Below, one piece after another: positions 36,077 through 47,523 of a DNA stretch of 64,000 nucleotides. The stretch is from Batkoa obscura. Lineage: Eukaryota; Entomophthoromycota; Entomophthoromycetes; Entomophthorales; Batkoaceae. Location: NCBI GenBank assembly GCA_030770535.1, contig JASVEC010000018.1, positions 62,001-126,000 on the forward strand. Reading direction: 5' to 3'. The notes beneath the pieces are model-generated. The model was not told the origin of the DNA, did not search any database, and saw only the letters and a program-made list of their open reading frames with translations. How positions within the stretch are numbered: the first letter of the stretch is position 1; the number at the start of each line of letters is the position of its first letter. The translations under genes and the position numbers were made by a program.

Positions 36077-36455
36077 TTATTTCTTCTTGATAGTAGAACG
36101 ACGCCCTTGTCCTAAGAATAAAAAGTAAGCCATAAATGAAAATAAAAATAAACCCATTTTTTAAAGTACCTTTTTTAGGAGCTCCTTTACCACGCTTCTT
36201 ACGGGACTCTAAAATTTCAAGTCTATAATCTTCATCAGCAGTACGTTTATCAAGGTTTAAGTCAGGATTTTCTTTAATGAAAGAAACAATGTTAAATTGT
36301 TCTGGATAATAACTTAAAAGTTCGGGCCCTTTTAATGGAGTCAAAAATTTACGTGCTGTCCTTATACTCTTTTCTCCTACTTGATAGTGACCAAACACTT
36401 TGGCTATCACTTGCTGTAATGCTGCTTTTCTAGTAGCGCTTATTATTGTACTCAT
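36077..36455 (-). CDS. RSM27: Mitochondrial small-subunit ribosomal protein mS33
   Basis: Structural protein of the mitochondrial small ribosomal subunit (human MRPS33, yeast Rsm27). Two exons (36170-36455, 36077-36111) give 106 residues; human is 106. The start MSTIISATRKAAL was chosen because the frame upstream (to 36560) is hydrophobic and not conserved. Conserved marks are the ATRKAALQQVIAKVFGHY opening, a KFLTPLKGPELLSYYP block and the basic KKRGKGAPKKG-GQGRRSTIKKK end typical of mS33. The second exon codes just 11 residues. No classical presequence; the basic N-terminus may suffice. Confidence 0.9.
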
Positions 36456-37595
36456 TTTAAAAACAGGTAGAGTAAAGATAGAACTTAGAAATATTTTAGA
36501 TGAAATATTCAAATAGTTATGCAAAGGATCAAAGTTTGCAAAAAATGGAATTAGCAACACAATTCAAAAAAAATCACTTAACCAAAATATAAACATTTTA
36601 CTTTATAAGTTATAATACCATTATCCTTTGGAAATTCCGATTTTTATATGATAGCTATAATTTGTAAGTCTTTAAGGGACAATATAAATTAAAGCAGTAA
36701 AAAAGGGAAATAGAGTTTTTGATCAAATATCAATAACCTTTATAAAATATTTTTATAATAAACTTTACAATTAACTTTGCATTTTACATGAAGAACAGTT
36801 GTCTTTTTTCGCTATATTCAAATACAGTGTAATATTCTATTATATAAATTTCTATAAATTAATTAGAAATATAAGCAATAATAACGAGTAACTTAGTAAT
36901 TTTCATATTAGTTTACGTTTGATACTTAAAAACTTAAGAGCTTTAATAGCCCCTATAACAACTTTTACACAGTAGTTTAGTTATAACTTGAAAATAAACT
37001 AATTTCTATTTTTAGTTGCTTTTATTATATAAACATGACCTGTTAACTATTTAATTAAAGTTTTCTAATTCGAACTTTAAAATAAATACCTAATTAGAAA
37101 ACCTCTTCAAATATGTTTAAAATTAGCTATATATACTATAAGTATTCTTTAGACCTTTGATACTACTTAATTATATTTTTTAATGGAACCCAATAGATAT
37201 ACCCAATATTTTTATGTAAACTTTAGACTATTAACTTTAGTTCTTTGTTAGATAAAAGCGAACAAAACATTTTAATAAAAATGAGTTCAATGAAAATAAT
37301 TGAAATAAACTAATGATATATACATAATATGAATATAAACTTTTTATGTCAGATTAACCATTTCAGTACTTGGAACCCAATCAATTTGATTTATTTCACT
37401 GTTTCAAATATTGCCTCATAATTGATTGAGATAGAAAATAAAATAGCGTTAACAAGCTATAAAAACCAATTAAAATTAGTCAATTATCTGCATAGTATAC
37501 CAAATTAAGTAAATTAGCTTTAAATAAATTCTAATAGTTGATAAAATAAAACGATCCTTTTTCCAGTTTGATTTACAACTTTGAAATCAAAAATA
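36456..37595. promoter_or_regulatory. Divergent intergenic region of mS33 and the FHA kinase
   Basis: 1.1 kb AT-rich region between two divergent start codons; it must hold both promoters. No coding exon, tRNA or MITE seen. Confidence 0.4.
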
Positions 37596-39967
37596 ATGAC
37601 AAATATCAACAACCAAAAGGACAAAAGTGATCATTCTTTCATCTCAGGAGTTTACATAAAACGTAAGCCGATGTTTTTATTGTAATTCGAAATTGACCCA
37701 AGTTTAGGCTACGGAAATAAAGATTGTGAAAGACCTTACTCATCTAATCCAACAATCCTCAAAAAAATTGTAGAGGACCCAGAACTATATAATCGCTCTA
37801 CTCAACCTAATTACAGAAAACTCGATTCACTAAATGAACTCGATGACTTCTTAGACAAAAATAAAATTGGAGAACTCGAATCAATCCCAACAAGAGAAAA
37901 CTCAACAACAACTGAAGAGAAGCCAATTCAACAAGAAGTCCCAGTTTTGCCCTCTTTAAGCCAAGATTCAACCCAGCATATCTCCCAAATGAGAGAGATC
38001 GACTGTTATAATTATAAAATAGATTATAAGAGACATCTAAAAACAAAAAATCTTATTTGGGCTCATTTGATATCATGTAATCCAGAAATTGGTGATATTT
38101 TTATAAAAGAACCTACAGAAATGGTTACGTTTGGCCGAACTAGTGATTGTGACTATCGGTAATATAGTTTAAAATTTTAAAGGATTGGCTTATCAATTTA
38201 GCTTTCTTGTTGAGAACGTTAGTAAAAACCACGCCATTTTATATGTAAGGAACTATAAGTAACAACCTATCAAAAACTAAACATTTAATAGCTTAAAGTG
38301 GACTTCGAAGGCCTTGAAAAAAATGAAGTATATATTGAGGACACCAGGTATTAAATTAAAAACAAACTGTTATGTTAAACTATTTTAGCTACAATGGAGT
38401 GTATGTTAATGGAGAGAGGATAGTAAAAAATAAGAAGACTTTGTTAAAAGATGGCGATGAAATTCAGTTGACAAAATGGGAACATGGTGTAAAGTTCTTT
38501 GATGACAGATGTATTTATTATTAGCTGTTTTATTGAATCTAGCTAACTTACTTAATTTATTTATAGGGTTCATCTACAAATCTACTTTAACTAAGGTTTC
38601 GAAATTTATATAATATGTATACTTATGATTAATTTAAGGTTATAGCCTAATGAAAGAAAAAACATCCTTCATGAACTTAGAAGCGTAAACTAGATTAAAT
38701 TGTATCTACATTAACATTAATTTAATTTATCAGCCCGAAGAAAGATACGAGATGAAGTATGAAATCGGCAAGTAATTCTTTTCAATTTACAATTGTCATT
38801 TTTTTATTGTTAAAGGGGACATTATGCAAACGTGCTACTTGCTATTCATAGATATACAGGGATAATGTATGCTGTAAAATCTATAAATAAAACAAAGCTT
38901 AATGTCCACCCAGAGCATAAAGCTTACATTGAAAGAGAAGTAGATATATTAAAAAAGATTTCCCACGTAAAAATACTACAATATTTATATTATAGCTAAT
39001 CTTTTATTTATAGCCTTTCGTCATAAGTTCAGTTGAAAATTATATTCACGAAGAAAAGTTTAACATCATCTTTGATTAGTAATTTGCCAGTTTCTTATTT
39101 GGTTTACAGTATATAATTTTTATTCTCAATAGTTACCCAGACGGCGATTTATATGACTTATTTGCTACTTCGACCCGCCTTAATGAGGTCCAGGTAGTAA
39201 GAATCGCTTATCAAATGCTTTCAGCTTTAAAGGTATCCCTATACCTCTTTATAAGACAACAATAGTAATAATTTAAAAGTATTTGCATCAAAACGAGATT
39301 ATACATCGAGATATTAAACCAGAAGTATATCTAGTTATTTATTTTGATTACTTGTTTATTAATAAATTAAACTTAGAATGTTTTAGTTGTTAACAAATCC
39401 AATTTTAAAATAGTTTTGGCTGATTTTGGATTAGCCAGATTTTCTGATGGAAGGGAAACCTTTAGTTCCCTTGTTGGTAGTGCTAGCTATGCTGCACCAG
39501 AAGTAAACAACTTTGAGAATTGTAGAAGTTACACAGAAACCTGTGATATTTGGAGTTTAGGAGTCATGGTTTTTGTTGGTGTTTTTTTTCAAATGCCATT
39601 TGATAGTATTTTACTTTTGCTATTTTTTACATTTTATTTATATAAACATTAGAGACCAAAAGTCAACCTATTGTATCGACCGATGTTGCAAAATTATTTG
39701 AACTTGAGAAGTGGACTGGTGTATCAGGAAAAATGAAGAATTTTATAAGATCACTTTTGCAATTTCAGAAAGATGCAAGACCTAGTGCCGCTCAAGCACT
39801 AAATGACCCATTAATAGTAAGCTATTTAGTACAAAATAACTGAGACTAAAATTATTTTATAGATCTCATATGAAGAAGAACTTGAGGATTTGATAGAGTA
39901 TGAATACGAATTCACTCAAAAACCAGATAGCATCGCTTATGATACTGACCATATTTCATTGAGATAA
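37596..39967 (+). CDS. FHA-domain serine/threonine kinase, Chk2/Rad53/Dun1 type
   Basis: DNA-damage-checkpoint-like kinase rebuilt from about a dozen exons; roughly 560 residues. A Ser/Thr/Glu-rich N-terminus is followed by one FHA domain that reads phospho-Thr: FGRTSDCDYRF, VENVSKNHAIL and YNGVYVNGERIV carry the conserved Gly-Arg, Ser-Lys-Asn-His and Asn-Gly residues. The kinase domain has the Gly-rich YEIGKGHYANV, Lys in YAVKSINK, HRDIKPE, ADFGLARF (DFG) and SYAAPE with intact catalytic residues, and IWSLGVMVF. It has one FHA domain before the kinase, as in Chk2, Dun1 and Cds1; Rad53 has two. After the kinase the tail is short and acidic. Which checkpoint branch it serves is not determinable. 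Exon joins in the kinase lobe are partly inferred. Confidence 0.82.
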
Positions 39968-41024
39968 TATAAGTAGTATGATTTTAATACTTTATGTGTT
40001 TTATAAAAATACTAAATACATATAATAAAATTAATCCATCAAAAAATTAAACATATCTCTTGTTATTATGATTAAAGTAAAATGTGTAAATGCCCCTTTT
40101 CTTGATCATTTAGCTGTTATTTTTTTATATTTTAAGCTATTTCAAAAGTGCACAATGTATCGAAATAAAAGAACGATCACTGTATGCTTGATCCATTGAT
40201 TAATTTGCTTTTATTCACAATTCATAATTTCATATGTCCCTATGCTCCCTCCCTTATTGAAGACCCTTCCTTTTTTTGACTTTTCCAAGGGTCTTCTATT
40301 TTAAAACTTTTTATACACTAGCTAGATAACATAACATTTGCAGCATTAAATTTAAAAAACATTATAATTTTATCAATGATACTTTATCATTTTAAAAGTA
40401 ACTTAAAGTATAATAAACTAAAACTAATATTTATATATTTTCACATTATCTATTTCATTTTAGTATCACTAAATAATAGAAATATATAATTTTATCAAAA
40501 TATTGATTAACATACCAGAATAAATGCTTTATTGTTCGATTACTAGATTTCTTTAATGACTGTTTTTGATGTGCTTATTGATAGATAACATAGTGTTGAT
40601 TTATTAATGTGTTTGTTATTTACCAAAATAAAATAAAATATTTTTAAGGATTTTTTAATATTGAGTTAATAATTATGCTTATATATTCTTTATAATTTTT
40701 ATATCATTAGCATCTAAGATTTGCTATATAGAAATGAATTTGAATAAATAAGCATTTGTAGGTGCTTTTGATTTATTTCTATCATGTAAAATTTACAATG
40801 GATTAATACAATCTTATTAAATATACTACTCAAATTTTATACTTGTTAAATTACTGAATCAAAGTATTTGTTAAAATAGAGCCATTCAAATCTCTTTATT
40901 AAAGCAATAAAATGATTTAATTGGCCAATAATTTGACATTTCTATCTATGTATTTAGTATTATAACTTAATATAAGATACAGTTTCGACTCTCTCTCTCA
41001 AATTACAACTTGTAGATTTGAAAA
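39968..41024. other. Intergenic region with an inverted repeat
   Basis: 1.06 kb between the FHA kinase and uL15 genes. It contains a 38-bp hairpin (40259-40296) and, near the uL15 start, a CT-rich tract (40991-41000) that may be a TOP-like or promoter element. No gene seen. Confidence 0.45.
40259..40296. repeat. Short perfect inverted repeat (hairpin)
   Basis: Arms GAAGACCCTT and AAGGGTCTTC (10 bp, perfect) with an 18-nt pyrimidine-rich loop. The arms are markedly GC-richer than their surroundings. It could be a decayed tiny transposon, an RNA hairpin or a binding site. It is not a member of the TATGGGGATGT family. Confidence 0.6.
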
Positions 41025-41680
41025 ATGGTAGGAATTTATTACAATATATATCAGTAGATAAAGAGGAAAAAGGAGTATAAAGGAAATAAAACAGACATAA
41101 CATTATTATAAACCCAATTTTTTGATGGATGCATATTACTTTTTTCCCCGATCTACATTACAAAATAGATGAAAGCTTATTAACAGAATAAAATAGCCTA
41201 CTCGTCTTAGTAAAAATCGTAAGAAGCGTGGTCATGTATCAGCCGGTCACGGTCGTGTAGGTAAACACCGTAAGCATCCGGGAGGTCGTGGTCTTGCTGG
41301 TGGTCAACATCACCATCGTATCAACATGGATAAATACCATCCAGGTTATTTCGGTAAAGTAGGTATGCGTCATTTCCACTTGAAACAAAATCCAAACTTC
41401 AGACCAGTTATTAACTGTGCTAAACTCGCTACCCTTGTACCTGAAGAAATTCGTCAACAAGTTGCTGGTAAAGAAATTGCCCCAGTCGTTGATGTATTAG
41501 CTCACGTAAGAAATTTACATTTCAAAATTATTCACATACTAATAATTTCAGGGATACGGAAAAGTTTTAGCTAAAGGACGTCTTGCTGAACAACCATTAA
41601 TTGTTAAGACTCGTTCTATCTCTCGCCGTGCCGAAGATAAGATCAAGGCTAATGGTGGAGCTGTTGTTCTTATTGCCTAA
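41025..41680 (+). CDS. RPL28: 60S ribosomal protein uL15 (L27a/L28)
   Basis: Large-subunit ribosomal protein. Three exons: the first contributes only the ATG (41025-41027), then 41197-41505 and 41552-41680, giving 146 residues (human uL15 is 148). The first intron of 169 nt is about three times the local norm. The protein opens [14 protein letters not shown] and carries [33 protein letters not shown] and a [13 protein letters not shown]-terminal region. The ATG is assigned because the family starts M-P-T/S-R, exon 2 begins CCT ACT CGT, and an AG precedes it. Codon use is strongly biased (CGT for Arg), as in highly expressed genes. Confidence 0.94.
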
Positions 41681-43046
41681 AGATCTAATAAATATATTTA
41701 TATAAAAGGAAATAAATGGTAATATATAAAATAAAGTAATTTTTTTTAGATGTAGAAGGTAAAAAATATTACGCAATAAAAAGAATAAACATATATGGTT
41801 ATAAGTAAATGAAAATAGTATTAAGACTTTGAATATCAGTAGTAGACTTATTAGGTAAAAAGCAATGTTTACATAAAGTCTGTAACAATATTTCAAAGAT
41901 ATTTATGACAGTCACTTGATTGCTATTTATTGAGACAATAAAATATATAGCAATCATGTTATATCGTCAGAATTTTTAATGTTTGCCAGCTTAGTTATTA
42001 TTTAAAGCCAGTTACTTTTTTGCTTGCTTATTTGAGCATTTATCCCTTTTGTTGTACTATAATAATAAACATTCAAAATTATTATTATTGTTCGCAGTTT
42101 ATTATTTATAATCCATGTGTATAGTTTATTGACGTCAATGAATTATAGATTTAACTAGTTATGTTTAATAAGTCAAGTGAAGCAATTGCTACAATATTTT
42201 TTCTAAAATGCACTATTAGTTAACATTTAATTTTAATTTATAGTCTAGTTCAACCGATTCAAAAAGTTGTCATTTTAAAACAATCTGCGGGTCTATTAAT
42301 GTTTATTTTACATATAATAGCCAAACCTTTTTTTATAAATAAAATTATATTAGTTCGACTTGTTGAAAGTATACAATTGATAGTTTAAGTTAGAATCGGA
42401 AATAATTGGATTATTCCTTTTTTAATATTATATAAATTGCATTATTATTTAATAAACAAATCAGTGTAATTGATGGATCCCATAGCACTTTTTCAAATCT
42501 CAGAGTATACTACTTATAAATTGAAAATTTATTAAATATACTTAAATCCTAATAGTTATTGATACTTTAATATAGTGTATTTTGAATAGCTTGTACAATA
42601 TAGTAAATAAGCTGTGAGTTCTAGAAGTATGAACCTTATTAATGTTACAATAATAAATGATTGTAACATTTTTCCACGTACTCTATATACTATTCTTAGG
42701 AAATAAGTGATGTAGCATGACTAACCACTTTTACTTAAACTAATTAAACTCTATGAAAATTGATTAATCCAATCATTAAGCCTATTTGCTATTGATATAC
42801 AGTTTCTATTTTAGGAGAAGAATCAAAATTCTCGATGGGACAAAAAAATAAAGAAATTACACCAATTAAGTTCGGGTATTTAATCTTTAACTTTCTCAAT
42901 TGGTTTTAGATAAGAAGATTATGCATAGAGGAATATTACCCAATTAGGTCTAGTAAACTATAAGAATACATAAACTGAAAAGGTTTAAAATCCACCTCAA
43001 GTGAAAAAATCAAAATTACACTTTATTAACTAAAAGTAAAAGTAAA
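41681..43046. other. Intergenic region between uL15 and SHMT
   Basis: 1.37 kb, AT-rich, same-strand spacer. It should hold the strong SHMT promoter near its right end. I see no coding exon, tRNA or repeat. Confidence 0.45.
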
Positions 43047-44559
43047 ATGGCTGAACCTTACGTAGATCCTTGGGTATATTAACTATATTAATCATTATTT
43101 CATTGAATTAAATCCTTTAGAATGTGTGTCTTAACACTCCATTAGAGCAAGAAGATAGTGAGATCTTTTATCTTATTGAAGAAGAAAAGTTCCGTCAATT
43201 CTCTGGTCTTGAACTTATTGCTTCAGAAAATTTTACTTCTCGCGCTGTTATGGAAGCCAATGGATCTTGTTTAACAAACAAATATTCTGAAGGTCTCCCT
43301 GGTGCTCGTTATTATGGTGGTAATGAGGTTGTCGATAAAGTTGAACAACTTTGTATCAAACGTGCTCTTGCTGCATTCAAACTTTCCCCAGAACGTTGGG
43401 GTGTTAATGTACAACCTTACTCTGGCTCTACTGCCAATTTTGCTGCCTTTACTGGTATGATTAAGCCTTTTGATCGTGTTATGGGATTAGATCTTCCTTC
43501 TGGTGGTCATTTAACCCATGGCTATCAAACTGCTAAGAAGAAGATTTCCTCATCTTCAATCTATTTCCAATCTATGCCATACCAAGTTGATAGTGAAACT
43601 GGTTATATTGATTATGATCGTCTTGAAGCCAATGCCAAACTTTTCCGTCCACAAATTTTAATCTGTGGTGCTTCAGCTTACCCTCGTGATTGGGACTTTG
43701 CTCGTCTTCGTCAAATCGCTGATCAACATGGTGCTTATCTTCTTTGCGATATGGCTCATATTTCTGGCCTTGTAGCTGGTGATGTTGTCAATGATCCTTT
43801 CAATTATTGTGATGTTGTAACCACCACTACCCACAAAACCCTTAGAGGTCCTCGTGCTGGTATGATTTTCTTCCGTCGTGGAAATGATGATCCTAAACAC
43901 GTAGATCTCGAATCTCGTATCAACCAAGCTGTTTTCCCATCTTGCCAAGGTGGTCCACACAACCACACCATTGCTGCTATTGCTGTAGCTTTAAAACAAG
44001 CTGCTTCATTTGAGTTCCATGATTATGCTTTACAAGTCAAGCGTAATGCTGTTGCCTTAGCTGATGAATTAATTTCACTTGGTTATAAAGTTGTAACTAA
44101 TGGTACTGATAATCATTGTATCCTTTGGGATCTTCGTCCAATCAACCTTACTGGATCTAAGTTAGAAAAGGTTTGTGATGCTGCACATATCACTATTAAC
44201 AAAAATGCTGTACATGGTGATGTTTCAGCTCTTTCCCCAGGTGGTGTACGTCTTGGAACTAGCTCCCTTACTTCTCGTTCATTTAATATTCAAGATTTCA
44301 TTAGAGTTGCCTATTTCTTAGATCGCGCTGTAAAAATTGCTCTTAAAGTTCAGGTAATTTCAAAATATGATTTAATTTTATACATCTAATTAATTATTAG
44401 GAATCTGCCCCATCTAAATTGTTAAAAGATTTTGTCAAAGAGCTTCAAGGTAATGAAGAAATACTAGATCTTAAAGCTGAAGTTCAAAATTTTGCTCGTT
44501 CATACCCTATGCCAGGATTCAACCCAGTTGAGATCAAACGTTTATCACAATTACAATAG
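43047..44559 (+). CDS. SHM2: Serine hydroxymethyltransferase, cytosolic type
   Basis: PLP enzyme converting serine and tetrahydrofolate to glycine and methylene-THF, the main source of one-carbon units. Three exons (43047-43073, 43121-44353, 44401-44559) give 472 residues. The first exon codes only nine residues (MAEPYVDPW). PLP Lys is in [15 protein letters not shown]. Also visible are [24 protein letters not shown] and FNPVEIKRL at the end. No presequence, so cytosolic. Codon bias is strong: Arg is mostly CGT and Leu CTT, and the gene is less AT-rich than its neighbours, which suggests translational selection rather than transfer. Confidence 0.97.
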
Positions 44560-45114
44560 ACGTTAATATTCTAAAGTTTACCTTTTCAATAAATTTATAT
44601 ATAATAAGATGAATTAAATTTAGTACAATTGTAAATACTTTTTATAATATAAGGTTTAATGTGGATTTTTTTTCTAAATACATTCAAACTGGAATTGTTT
44701 TATTTTAACAATAAATAAATTAAAATCATGTAATATAGCTGTTTTTAGGTTTCAAGCAACCAAGTGAATTACAATGATGATTGAAACCAAGTCTATACAT
44801 TAATATGTTAAAAGGACATCTATATGATATCATTAGTGATAGTAGATACATGTTCTCTTGTATATAAATTATAGTATAAAGATTTAAAGTAATATCTTTA
44901 CCAAAATAAAAGGTGGACTTATTTTAATGATGGAATTGGAAGTGATTTTTACAAGTCTAAGTCTTAGATTCTAATAGTTTTTATTAAGGATAGTTGGATA
45001 AAATATTATGATATTGATATAACAATAGAATATTTGGTTTTAAGGCTGATGCAACTATTTTAGAATTAAATATAGTATAACAATCAAAATAAAAATACTA
45101 GTAAAATTCTAAAT
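44560..45114. other. Convergent intergenic spacer
   Basis: 555 bp between the SHMT and QPRT stop codons; AT-rich, no gene or repeat recognised. Confidence 0.45.
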
Positions 45115-46250
<1,136 letters not shown>

Positions 46251-46481
46251 TATTAAAGTTAAAATGTAATTAAATTATATTTTTTCTCTTGAAATATATT
46301 CGAATTGTTAAACTTGCTAAATTTTAGCTATGATTTTTATTTAATTGGTTATTACTAAAATCGCTTTAATCATACTGAGGCTATAATAGCATATAAACTA
46401 GAGTATTTTATAGTGTAAACAAGTAGAAAGGCACAATTAATAAGCCAAAAGTTTATTTTTGCCTACAATAAATAAGATATC

Positions 46482-47219
46482 TTAATGACGCGCCACTGTT
46501 TGTACGTAATGGATTAGCACTTTGGACAATAGTTTTAACGAATAAATTAAACAGCTAACTTTGACCACTTCTGTAGCAATATAAAGCAAATATGAAAAAG
46601 AACGCGATTGATTTTCATTGGCTGTGATATGATTATTATTGATTCTACTGTAAGTTACAGTGGATTGAGAAGGACTATCTGAGCCATTGGTAGAAGTAGA
46701 AGTAGGAGTAGAGGTAGTGGTATTATCTGGGATAACATTCGAAGCTATCAAGAACTGAGACCTATGTAATAAAGCAGGTAATAGCCAACAGGTTTGTAAG
46801 AAGCCAACTAGTACAATAGGTGATAAAATGGATAAGTTTAAAGACTCCAACTCGTTGAATTTATAGGGTAATTGAAGAGTAGGCGTAGTCCATTGCATTT
46901 CTAACAAATGTAATAAAGTTATACTAATTAGTATCTCAAACTTATTAAATGTTGACAAAACATGTCGGCTAATATCTAAGCTTATGATGGTTGTCAACGT
47001 TGGTGCTAAAGTCTTTATAAAGTTTTGTAATAAAGTGATACTTATTATACTTCCCAACCAGAAGCTGGTTAATGAAAATAAAGCTAGTGTATGACTTACC
47101 ACTGTAAGTTCAGGGGTTAGCATCAATCGGATAAAATAGCTTATCACGGATAAAAATAACAATGTGTGAAAGCTTGATAGCGGGTTTATTATAAAGGAGG
47201 ATATATCGCTCTTATTCAT
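46482..47219 (-). CDS. Hypothetical five-span membrane protein
   Basis: Single-exon 245-residue protein that I do not recognise. Hydrophobic helices lie at about 17-33, 43-60, 91-107, 129-150 and 213-236. A hydrophilic loop rich in Thr, Ser and Asn (about 165-210) precedes the last helix. The pattern SFWLGSIISI followed by a large loop and LLPALLHR is weakly like DUF4149/TMEM205 proteins, but I would not assign it. It has no signal peptide beyond helix 1. It runs in the same direction as the QPRT gene and starts 304 bp from the divergent kinesin gene. AT-rich codons, no strong bias, so expression is probably low. Confidence 0.6.
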   Translation of the reverse strand: MNKSDISSFIINPLSSFHTLLFLSVISYFIRLMLTPELTVVSHTLALFSLTSFWLGSIISITLLQNFIKTLAPTLTTIISLDISRHVLSTFNKFEILISITLLHLLEMQWTTPTLQLPYKFNELESLNLSILSPIVLVGFLQTCWLLPALLHRSQFLIASNVIPDNTTTSTPTSTSTNGSDSPSQSTVTYSRINNNHITANENQSRSFSYLLYIATEVVKVSCLIYSLKLLSKVLIHYVQTVARH

Positions 47220-47523
47220 GATTTAATATACAATAGTTGATTAAAAAGGAGCTAAATTGTGTATTTTCTACATTTTAAACTAAGATGACGTTACAAATTT
47301 CCTAAAAGTGAGGCAAATGAGATACAGCAAATTATAAGTGACTATCTAAGCCAAAATCCAGAGCTAATTGGTCTTGCAATCTATTTGAATTTACTCTGTT
47401 CTAATTAAAACATTAATCTAATTTAAGCACAAAGCAAGTCATTAAAATTTGAACTATTTTATCATTTTTAGTTTTAAAATAAATAATAGGAATCGTTAAG
47501 TAATAATAAGCTTTGCAAAAGAA
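47220..47523. promoter_or_regulatory. Divergent spacer of membrane protein and kinesin
   Basis: 304 bp between divergent start codons, so both promoters fit within or overlap. No motif recognised. Confidence 0.35.
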
